Notes under the pieces: generated by a model
The model's database searches: none
Told to the model about the DNA's origin: nothing
The model's input: the letters and a program-made list of their open reading frames with translations, nothing else
Assembly (NCBI GenBank): GCA_019683665.1
Contig: JADGIB010000051.1
Span: forward strand, 1-15,876
Reading direction: 5' to 3'
Length of the DNA: 15,876 nt
From: Solirubrobacteraceae bacterium
GTDB taxonomy: Bacteria; Actinomycetota; Thermoleophilia; Solirubrobacterales; Solirubrobacteraceae
Made by a program: the position numbers and the translations under genes
Part shown: positions 1-5,356 of the stretch, piece by piece
Layout: the number at the start of each line of letters is the position of its first letter
How positions within the stretch are numbered: the first letter of the stretch is position 1

Positions 1-1
1 G

Positions 2-688
2 CTAGCGGCGCCGCCAGGCCGCGGCGAGCAGGTCGCGCAGCTGGCGGCCGCGGTGGAGGAAGCCGCGCAGGCTGCGCCCCGTCGCGCGGTGCTCGAGGTC
101 GAGCGGCAGCTCCCGCACGCGGAACCCGGCGCGGGCGGCGTCGACGGTCATCCCGACCTCCATCCCGAACCCGTCGGCGAACGGGACGACGCAGGCGAGG
201 ACCTCGCCGCGCATCGCCCGCTGGCCCGACAGCGGCGCCTCGAGCTCGAGCCCGCAGAGGCGGGCGATGACCCGGCGGGCGGCGCCCACGGCGAGGCCGA
301 ACCCGCCGCCGACCCGGCGCGCGAAGACGGCGACGGCGAGGTCGGCGTCGCCGCGCTCGACGGCGTCGACGAGCGCGGTCAGGCGCCCGGCGCTCTGGCC
401 GAGGTCGGCGTCGCAGAGCAGGACGATCGGCGGGTCGGGCGCGGTCGTCGCGTCGAGGACGGCCCGCGCCGCCAGCGTCGCCGCCCCGCCCTTGCCGAGC
501 GGCCGCTCGCTGCGCACGACCTCGGCGCCGGCGTCGCGGGCGACGGTCGCGGTCGCGTCGCGCGAGCCGTCGTCGGCGACGACGATCCGGGCGCCGGGCA
601 GCGCGGCGCGCAGCGCGCAGAGCGTCGCCGGGAGGCGCGGGGCCTCGTCGCGGGCGGCGATGAGGACGACGGGCGGCCGTGCAGACAT
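2..688 (-). CDS. Family 2 glycosyltransferase (GT-A fold)
   Basis: Predicted to transfer a sugar from a nucleotide- or lipid-linked donor in the cytoplasm. Donor and acceptor cannot be read from the sequence. The 228-residue protein starts VVLIAARDE, the usual first beta strand of GT2 enzymes. It then has VVADDGSRDAT (nucleotide-binding Asp pair) and LLCDADLG, which supplies the metal-binding DxD-like motif. The length fits a bare catalytic domain: there is no membrane segment, so it is unlike GT2 enzymes with C-terminal helices. The frame is open to an ATG at 763, but that start would overlap the divergent carrier gene. I prefer the ATG at 688, which lies 6 nt from a -10-like hexamer and has no Shine-Dalgarno sequence. 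The TAG stop is at 2-4, so the gene is complete. Its downstream neighbours lie outside the window. Confidence 0.88.
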   Translation of the reverse strand: MSARPPVVLIAARDEAPRLPATLCALRAALPGARIVVADDGSRDATATVARDAGAEVVRSERPLGKGGAATLAARAVLDATTAPDPPIVLLCDADLGQSAGRLTALVDAVERGDADLAVAVFARRVGGGFGLAVGAARRVIARLCGLELEAPLSGQRAMRGEVLACVVPFADGFGMEVGMTVDAARAGFRVRELPLDLEHRATGRSLRGFLHRGRQLRDLLAAAWRRR

Positions 689-694
689 GGACGG

Positions 695-704
695 CGGGTA
701 TCGT
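695..704. promoter_or_regulatory. Overlapping divergent -10 boxes between glycosyltransferase and biotin carrier genes
   Basis: The sequence CGGGTATCGT reads as TATCGT on the plus strand (699-704) and as TACCCG on the minus strand (700-695). The two hexamers share the TA at 699-700. The minus-strand box ends 6 nt before the glycosyltransferase ATG, which predicts a leaderless message. The plus-strand box lies 38 nt before the carrier start, which leaves a short leader carrying a Shine-Dalgarno sequence. No good -35 element is visible on either side. The same GGTATCGT core recurs at 10172-10179. This is inference from pattern and spacing. Confidence 0.45.
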
Positions 705-742
705 GCCAGCACCGCGCCGTTCCATCGCTCCAGGAGGTCCTG

Positions 743-955
743 TTGCCCGACGTCGAAGCCCACATCACGGGCACCGTGTGGAAGATCGAGGTGGCCGTCG
801 GAGACGAGGTCTCCGAAGGCGACACGGTCGTGATCCTCGAGTCGATGAAGATGGAGATGCCCGTCGAGGCCGAGGACGGGGGCGTCGTCAAGGAGATCCG
901 CTGCGAGGAGGGCCAGGCGGTGTCGGAGGGCGACACGCTCGTCGTGCTCGAGTAG
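743..955 (+). CDS. Single-domain biotin carboxyl carrier protein
   Basis: A 70-residue biotin/lipoyl-attachment domain. The motif ESMKMEMP contains the lysine (Lys36) expected to be biotinylated by biotin protein ligase. The flanking repeats GDEVSEGDTVVILE and GQAVSEGDTLVVLE form the two symmetric halves of the barrel. Length and sequence resemble the stand-alone mycobacterial biotinylated protein TB7.3 (about 71 residues), whose partner is not established to my knowledge. The start is TTG at 743, supported by a strong AGGAGG at 732-737 with 5 nt spacing. A CTG at 740 would be too close to it. The TAG stop overlaps the GTG start of the next gene by one base (TAGTG), so the two are probably translationally coupled. 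It likely carries carboxyl groups for an acyl-CoA carboxylase encoded elsewhere. No carboxylase subunit is in the window. Confidence 0.92.
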   Translation: MPDVEAHITGTVWKIEVAVGDEVSEGDTVVILESMKMEMPVEAEDGGVVKEIRCEEGQAVSEGDTLVVLE

Positions 956-1734
956 TGGGCGAGGTCCTCGTCGACGAGCCGGCCGACGCCGTCGTCCGGC
1001 TGACGATCTCCAACCCGGAGAAGCGCAACGCGCTCGACCGCGCGATCCTCGACCGCCTGGCCGAGCTGCTGCCGGCGATCGACGCCCGCTGCGCGATCAT
1101 CACCGGGACGCAGGGGATGTTCTCGTCGGGCTACGACATCGGCGAGATCCCCGACGACGTGTTCGCCGAGGAGGCCGAGAAGCTCGTCGCCCACCCGTTC
1201 ACGGCGGCGATCCGGGCGCTCGACGAGGCCCCGTACGCGACGGTCGCCGCGCTCTCGGGCCACGCGATCGGCGGCGGCCTGGAGCTGGCGGTCTCCTGCG
1301 ACCTGCGCATCGCCCGCGACGGGATCCGGCTCGGGATGCCGCCGGCGAAGCTCGGGCTCGTCTACTCGCACACCGGGCTGCGCAGGTTCCTGAGCGCGAT
1401 CGGCGAGCCGCGCACCCGCGAGCTGTTCCTGCTCGGCCGCACGATCGAGGCCCGCACCGCGCTCGCCTGGGGGCTCGTCAACGACGTCGTCGGCGAGCAC
1501 GAGCTGGCCGAGGCCGCGCTCGACGTCGCCGTCGAGCTGGCGTCGAACGCGCCGCTGTCGATCGCGGGCAACAAGCGCGTGCTGCGCGAGCTGCTCGCCG
1601 CCTCCGCCGCGCTCGACCCCGACGTGGAGCGCGAGCTCATCGCGCTGCGCAGGGCGTGCTTCGCCTCCGAGGACCTGCGCGAGGGCGTGCGCGCGTTCGC
1701 CGAGAAGCGGCCGGCGCGCTGGAAGGGCCGCTGA
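955..1734 (+). CDS. Crotonase-fold protein resembling methylmalonyl-CoA decarboxylase
   Basis: A 259-residue enoyl-CoA hydratase/isomerase superfamily member. Generic annotation would be enoyl-CoA hydratase, but the details point to the methylmalonyl-CoA decarboxylase branch (E. coli ScpB/YgfG, 261 residues). The oxyanion-hole loop is FSSGYDIGEIP. The helix motif GGGLELAVSCDLRIA contains Glu110. The position where classical hydratases carry their second catalytic Glu reads GMPPAKLGLVYSHTG, so that Glu is absent and Tyr137 follows. From memory, E. coli uses Glu113 and Tyr140, which is the same spacing of 27. The tail EDLREGVRAFAEKRPARWKG also parallels the E. coli ending. Predicted reaction: decarboxylation of methylmalonyl-CoA, or a related branched malonyl-CoA, to the acyl-CoA. 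The GTG start at 955 overlaps the stop of the biotin carrier gene. Confidence 0.82.
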   Translation: MGEVLVDEPADAVVRLTISNPEKRNALDRAILDRLAELLPAIDARCAIITGTQGMFSSGYDIGEIPDDVFAEEAEKLVAHPFTAAIRALDEAPYATVAALSGHAIGGGLELAVSCDLRIARDGIRLGMPPAKLGLVYSHTGLRRFLSAIGEPRTRELFLLGRTIEARTALAWGLVNDVVGEHELAEAALDVAVELASNAPLSIAGNKRVLRELLAASAALDPDVERELIALRRACFASEDLREGVRAFAEKRPARWKGR

Positions 1735-1754
1735 GCGCGGGCCGCGCCGCTCAG
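1731..1754. terminator. Small hairpin spanning both stop codons of convergent genes
   Basis: CTGAGCG (1731-1737) pairs with CGCTCAG (1748-1754), a 7-bp stem with a 10-nt loop. The stem contains the TGA of the decarboxylase-like gene and, on the other strand, the TGA of the TetR gene. There is no T tract. It may act as a weak bidirectional terminator, or it may simply follow from two TGA-plus-GC contexts facing each other. Confidence 0.3.
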
Positions 1755-2326
1755 GCGCGGTCGGGCGCGATGCCGCGCAGGAGGATCCCGGGGATGCGCT
1801 CGGGGTCCGGGGCGACGGTCGCCGCGCCGACCATCCGCAGGACGACGAGCAGGTCCTCGGCGCCGACCTCGTCGCGCAGCTCCCCGGTCCGGTGGGCGGC
1901 GGCGGCCAGCTCCTCCATGACCGGCAGCACGAGCGCGCGGTGGCGCTCGCGCAGGCGCGGGTCGCGCGGGCGCTGGGCGAGCGCGTCGAAGAAGCCGCGG
2001 TTCTCGCGCTGCTTGGCGAGGGCGAGGCGCAGCGTCGCCTCCAGCGCCCCCTGCGGGCCGTCGGCGATCGCCCGGCGCACGGCCTCGGCGTAGGCCTCGA
2101 TGAGCGCCTCGGTGACGGCGAGGACGAGGTCGCCCTTGGCCGGGAAGTGGCGGTAGAGGGTCGCGACGCCGACCCCGGCGCGGCGGGCGATCGCGTCGAC
2201 GCCGACGTCGAGGCCCTCCTCGCGGAAGGCGTCGGTGGCGGCGGCGACGAGCAGGGCGCGGTTGCGGACCGCGTCGCGGCGCGGCGGCCGCGCGGGCGGG
2301 TCGCCGTCGGGCGCGGTGCTGGGCAT
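1751..2326 (-). CDS. TetR family transcriptional regulator
   Basis: A 191-residue one-component regulator. The N-terminal DNA-binding domain spans about residues 20-65. It has helix 1 with LLVAAATDAFREEGLD, the recognition region IARRAGVGVATLYRHF and then PAKGDLV, a textbook TetR signature. The C-terminal all-helical part, about residues 70-191, would bind a ligand and dimerise, but it gives no hint of the ligand. The frame extends upstream to 2383. I choose the ATG at 2326 because a TATCGT -10 box lies 6 nt before it, and because the longer start would add a low-complexity leader overlapping the promoter region. It diverges from the drug exporter at 2421, so it most likely represses that gene and itself from the shared intergenic region. 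Confidence 0.93.
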   Translation of the reverse strand: MPSTAPDGDPPARPPRRDAVRNRALLVAAATDAFREEGLDVGVDAIARRAGVGVATLYRHFPAKGDLVLAVTEALIEAYAEAVRRAIADGPQGALEATLRLALAKQRENRGFFDALAQRPRDPRLRERHRALVLPVMEELAAAAHRTGELRDEVGAEDLLVVLRMVGAATVAPDPERIPGILLRGIAPDRA

Positions 2327-2332
2327 GCGCCC

Positions 2333-2338
2333 ACGATA
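2333..2338 (-). promoter_or_regulatory. -10 box of the TetR gene
   Basis: TATCGT on the minus strand, ending 6 nt before the ATG at 2326. This spacing would place the transcription start at or next to the A of the start codon, so the message would be leaderless. No Shine-Dalgarno sequence is visible. Confidence 0.45.
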
Positions 2339-2349
2339 GGCGAGCGAAA

Positions 2350-2379
2350 CGGAACGGGCGCTCCGCTTGCTGCTACCCT
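2350..2379 (+). promoter_or_regulatory. Exporter promoter with candidate TetR operator
   Basis: An imperfect dyad, CGGAACGGGCGCTCCG, lies at 2350-2365 with perfect outer arms CGGA/TCCG. A TACCCT hexamer (2374-2379) follows and fits the -10 pattern of other genes here. The -35 position would fall inside the dyad. A repressor bound there would block the exporter promoter and sit about 12 bp from the -10 box of the TetR gene. Its location between a TetR gene and its probable target supports an operator role, but no binding consensus is known. Confidence 0.35.
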
Positions 2380-2420
2380 GCACGCGTCCGCCAACCGGAG
2401 TCGCCCCTTCGTTTCACGAG

Positions 2421-3848
2421 ATGCCCCACGCCCCCGACCGACAACACCACAACCGCACGCTGCTGATCCTCGGCATCGGCGCGCTCGCCTACTCGCTCGC
2501 GCAGACGACCGTCGTCCCCGCGCTCGCCTCGATCCAGGCCGAGTTCGGCGCCTCGACCACCGGCATCACCTGGATGGTCACCGGCTACTTCCTGGCCGCG
2601 TCGATCGCGACCCCGGTCATGGGGCGCCTCGGCGACATGTTCGGCAAGGAGCGCTTCCTGGCGATCTCGCTCGTCGCCTTCGCGGCCGGGTCCGTGGTCT
2701 GCGCGCTGAGCGACTCGCTGGCGCCGATGGTCGTCGGGCGCGCGCTGCAGGGCATCGGCGGCGGCGTGTTCCCGCTCTCGTTCGGGATCGTCCGCGACGA
2801 GTTCCCGCGCAACAGGGTGGCGACCGGCATCGCCATGCTCGGCGCGATCGCGGGCATCGGCGGCGCGATCGGCCTCCCGCTCGGCGGCTTCCTCGCCGAG
2901 CACGCCGGGTACGAGTGGATCTTCTGGATCTCGGCCGCGATGGGCGCGATCGCCACGGTCACGACGATCCGGTTCGTGCCCGAGTCGCCGGTCCGCACCC
3001 CCGGCAGGGTCGACCTCGTCGGCGCGACGATCATGGGCGTCGGCCTCACCGGCGTCCTCATCGCGATCTCGCGCGCGAACGACTGGGGCTGGGGCTCGAC
3101 GACGACCATCGGCCTCATCGCCGGCGGCCTCGCCGTGCTCGCCGTCTTCGCCGCCTACGAGCGCCGCCACGCCCAGCCGCTCATCAACATGGCGACGCTG
3201 AGCCGCCGGGCGGTGCTCATGACGAACCTGGCCACGCTGCTCGTCGGCTTCGGCCTGTTCGGCACGTTCATCCTCGTCCCGCAGCTCGCCGAGCTGCCGA
3301 AGGGCGGCGAGGTCGGCCTCGGCCTGAGCCCGACCGAGGCCGGGCTGCTGCTCGCCCCGGGCGGCCTGCTCATGCTGTTCGTCGCGCCGGTCGCCGGGCG
3401 CATCGGCGAGCGGCGCGGCTCGAAGCTGCCGCTCGTCGTCGGCTGCCTCGTCGCGATCGTCGGCCTCGGCGGCCTCGCCCTCTGGCACGACCGCGCGCTC
3501 CAGCTGATCGCCTGGAGCATGGTCCTCAACATCGGCGTCGGCTTCGCCTTCGCCGCCCTGCCGAACCTCATCGTCGACGCCGTCGACGGCCACGAGACCG
3601 GCGAGGCCACCGGCGTGAACACGATCTTCCGCAACATCGGCGGCTCGCTCGGCTCGCAGGTGTCGGCGGCGATCCTCACCGCGAGCGTCCTCGCGAGCGG
3701 GATGCCGAGCGACGCCGGGTTCCGCAACGCGTTCCTCGTCGGCGCCGCCGGCGCCGGGGTCGCGGCGCTCATCGCGCTCGTCCTGCCGCGCCACGAGCGC
3801 CGCGGCGAGGCGCCGGCCGCCGAGCCGGCGCCCGCCTCCACGCGCTGA
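2421..3848 (+). CDS. MFS multidrug exporter, DHA2 (EmrB/QacA-like) family
   Basis: A 475-residue polytopic membrane protein, predicted to be a proton-coupled efflux transporter with about 14 membrane helices. The first helix starts at LLILGIGALAYSLAQTTVVPAL, preceded by a short hydrophilic N-terminus. GRLGDMFGKERFL after helix 2 is the MFS motif A loop. GIGGAIGLPLGGFL matches the antiporter motif C. WIFWISAAMGAI and the later hydrophobic blocks fit the DHA2 layout. The ATG at 2421 follows a weak purine run. The frame is open to 2367, but that extension would be a non-membrane leader covering the promoter. The divergent TetR gene next door is the likely regulator, and its ligand is probably also a substrate of the pump. 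Which compound is exported cannot be read from the sequence. Confidence 0.93.
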   Translation: MPHAPDRQHHNRTLLILGIGALAYSLAQTTVVPALASIQAEFGASTTGITWMVTGYFLAASIATPVMGRLGDMFGKERFLAISLVAFAAGSVVCALSDSLAPMVVGRALQGIGGGVFPLSFGIVRDEFPRNRVATGIAMLGAIAGIGGAIGLPLGGFLAEHAGYEWIFWISAAMGAIATVTTIRFVPESPVRTPGRVDLVGATIMGVGLTGVLIAISRANDWGWGSTTTIGLIAGGLAVLAVFAAYERRHAQPLINMATLSRRAVLMTNLATLLVGFGLFGTFILVPQLAELPKGGEVGLGLSPTEAGLLLAPGGLLMLFVAPVAGRIGERRGSKLPLVVGCLVAIVGLGGLALWHDRALQLIAWSMVLNIGVGFAFAALPNLIVDAVDGHETGEATGVNTIFRNIGGSLGSQVSAAILTASVLASGMPSDAGFRNAFLVGAAGAGVAALIALVLPRHERRGEAPAAEPAPASTR

Positions 3849-3863
3849 CCTCCTGCGCGTGGT

Positions 3864-3900
3864 CGCCGGGTTCGTCGTGCCGGGCACGGCGAACCCGGCG
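3864..3900 (+). terminator. Strong hairpin after the exporter gene
   Basis: CGCCGGGTTCG (3864-3874) pairs perfectly with CGAACCCGGCG (3890-3900). After one U.G wobble, inner arms CGTG and CACG (3876-3879 with 3885-3888) close a 5-nt loop. This gives a stem of 16 pairs beginning 15 nt after the exporter stop. No T tract follows, so it may be a GC-only intrinsic terminator or an mRNA 3'-end stabiliser. Confidence 0.6.
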
Positions 3901-3957
3901 ATCGACGGGCGTCCGTGCGCTCGGGCGCTCCCGCGCGGTTGCGTCCGACCCGCCGCC

Positions 3958-3963
3958 TACGCT
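3958..3963 (+). promoter_or_regulatory. Candidate -10 box for the BioF-like gene
   Basis: TACGCT fits the TANNNT pattern seen before other genes in this window. It would give a leader of about 65 nt. A TTGCGT at 3939-3944 lies only 13 nt upstream, which is short for a -35 partner, so the assignment is tentative. Confidence 0.3.
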
Positions 3964-3993
3964 GCCTGGGCATGCCGCCTCAGCGGATCCGCC

Positions 3994-4012
3994 GCCGGCC
4001 GCGGTGGCCGGC
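3994..4012 (+). other. Leader hairpin ahead of the BioF-like gene
   Basis: GCCGGCC (3994-4000) pairs with GGCCGGC (4006-4012) around a 5-nt loop. It lies 8 nt before the purine-rich Shine-Dalgarno stretch at 4021-4031. A 10-bp palindrome, GCGGATCCGC, is at 3983-3992. They could shape the leader structure. I see no recognised riboswitch. Confidence 0.3.
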
Positions 4013-4036
4013 CTGGCCACGAGGGAGAGGGTCTCG

Positions 4037-5302
4037 ATGGATCTGGAGCAGCGACTGGACGAGCTGAAGGCGCTCGGTCTGTACCGGCGCATGCGACGGG
4101 TGAGCGGGCCGCAGGGGCCGCGGGTCGTCCTCGACGGCGAGCCGGTGCTGCTGCTCTGCTCCAGCAACCACCTCGGGCTGGCCGACCACCCGCGGGTGCG
4201 CGAGGCGGCCGCCGACGCGGCGATGCGCTGGGGCGTCGGCGCGGGCGGGACGCGGCTCGCCGGCGGGACGATGACGATCCACCGCCGCCTCGAGGAGCGC
4301 CTGGCCGCCTTCCACGGCACCGGCGCCGCGCTCCTGTACGGCTCCGGCTACCTCGCCTCGCTCGGCGTCGTCGGCGCGCTCGCCGAGCCGGGGACGGTCG
4401 TCTGCTGCGACGAGCTCAGCCACGCCGCGCTGCTCGACGGCTGCGCGCTCGGCGGCGCCGACACGCGCGTCTACGCCCACGGCGACGTCGACCACCTCGC
4501 CGCCCTGCTCGACGAGACGGCCGGACGGCCGGCGGTCGTCGTCACCGACTCGGTGTTCGCGACCGAGGGCGACGTCGCGCCGCTGGAGGAGCTCGTCGAC
4601 GTCGCCCAGCGCCACGGCGCGCGGACCGTCGTCGACGAGGCGCACGCGGTCGGCTGCCTGGGCCCGGGCGGCCGCGGCGCGGTCGCCGAGGCCGGGCTGG
4701 AGGGCGAGGTCGACGTCGTCATCGGCTCGCTGGCCAAGGCGCTCGGCTCCTACGGCGCCTACGCCGCCTGCGACCCGACGACCGCCCGCTTCCTGGCCAA
4801 CCGCTCGCGCACGCTGCTGCACTCGACCGCCCCGCCGCCGCCCGCGGTGGCCGGTGCGCTCGCCGCGCTCGAGCTGCTCGTCGAGCAGCCCCACCGCGTC
4901 GAGCGCCTGCAGGGCAACGCCGCCGCGCTGCGCGCCGAGCTCGCGCGCGCGGGCTTCGACACCGGCGGCTCGACGACGCAGATCGTGCCGCTCGTCGTCG
5001 GCGACGCCGGGCTGGCGCTGCGGATCCGCGACCACGCGCTCGCGGGCGGCGTGTTCGCCGAGGCGCTCGCGCCGCCGATCGTCGCGACCGGCACCGCCCG
5101 CCTGCGCCTGTCGGTCATGGCCTCCCACACGAAGGCCGAGCTGCGCGACGCCGCCCAGGTCCTCGGCCGCGCCGCCCAGCGGGCCGGCTTCCGGCCCGCC
5201 CCCGCGGCGCCGGCCGCCCCTGCCCGCGACGAGGCGCCGCCCGCCGCGGCCCCGCGCCCCTTCGACGGGCACGCCGACCGCGAGATCGCCCAGGCGGCCT
5301 GA
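4037..5302 (+). CDS. 8-amino-7-oxononanoate synthase-like PLP enzyme (alpha-oxoamine synthase family)
   Basis: A 421-residue fold-type I PLP enzyme that condenses an amino acid with an acyl-CoA, with decarboxylation. BioF (L-alanine plus pimeloyl-CoA or -ACP, biotin synthesis) is the best match. Features: SSNHLGLADHP near the N-terminus, GSGYLAS, DELSHAALLDG, VVDEAHAVG (Asp200 and His203, cofactor contacts) and GSLAKALGSYGAY with the Schiff-base Lys234. The C-terminal part contains LRLSVMASHTKAEL. These positions track E. coli BioF (Lys236, Asp204, His207). A roughly 40-residue Ala/Pro-rich tail after about residue 380 is extra compared with E. coli BioF (384 residues). The start ATG at 4037 has a purine-rich GAGGGAGAGGG 5 nt upstream. 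No other biotin gene is adjacent, so glycine C-acetyltransferase or another family activity remains possible. Confidence 0.85.
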   Translation: MDLEQRLDELKALGLYRRMRRVSGPQGPRVVLDGEPVLLLCSSNHLGLADHPRVREAAADAAMRWGVGAGGTRLAGGTMTIHRRLEERLAAFHGTGAALLYGSGYLASLGVVGALAEPGTVVCCDELSHAALLDGCALGGADTRVYAHGDVDHLAALLDETAGRPAVVVTDSVFATEGDVAPLEELVDVAQRHGARTVVDEAHAVGCLGPGGRGAVAEAGLEGEVDVVIGSLAKALGSYGAYAACDPTTARFLANRSRTLLHSTAPPPPAVAGALAALELLVEQPHRVERLQGNAAALRAELARAGFDTGGSTTQIVPLVVGDAGLALRIRDHALAGGVFAEALAPPIVATGTARLRLSVMASHTKAELRDAAQVLGRAAQRAGFRPAPAAPAAPARDEAPPAAAPRPFDGHADREIAQAA

Positions 5303-5316
5303 GCCGCCGACGGGCG

Positions 5317-5350
5317 GCGGGGCGCGGAGCGTGGCCGCCCCGCGCCCCGC
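5317..5350. terminator. Bidirectional terminator between convergent genes
   Basis: GCGGGGCGCGG (5317-5327) pairs perfectly with CCGCGCCCCGC (5340-5350), an 11-bp all-GC stem with a 12-nt loop. It lies between the end of the BioF-like gene (5302) and the end of the opposing hydrolase gene (5357). No T tract follows in either direction. Confidence 0.5.
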
Positions 5351-5356
5351 GCGCGC

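Noticed and set aside
689..763. N-terminal extension of the glycosyltransferase to an ATG at 763
   Set aside because: The extra 25 residues precede the conserved first strand, overlap the start of the divergent carrier gene and cross the shared -10 region.
1892..5302. A 1136-codon plus-strand frame that could look like a giant protein
   Set aside because: Only its last part (4037-5302) encodes a recognisable enzyme. The rest is Arg/Pro/Ala-rich out-of-frame sequence across the TetR and exporter genes, as expected from the lack of stops in GC-rich DNA.
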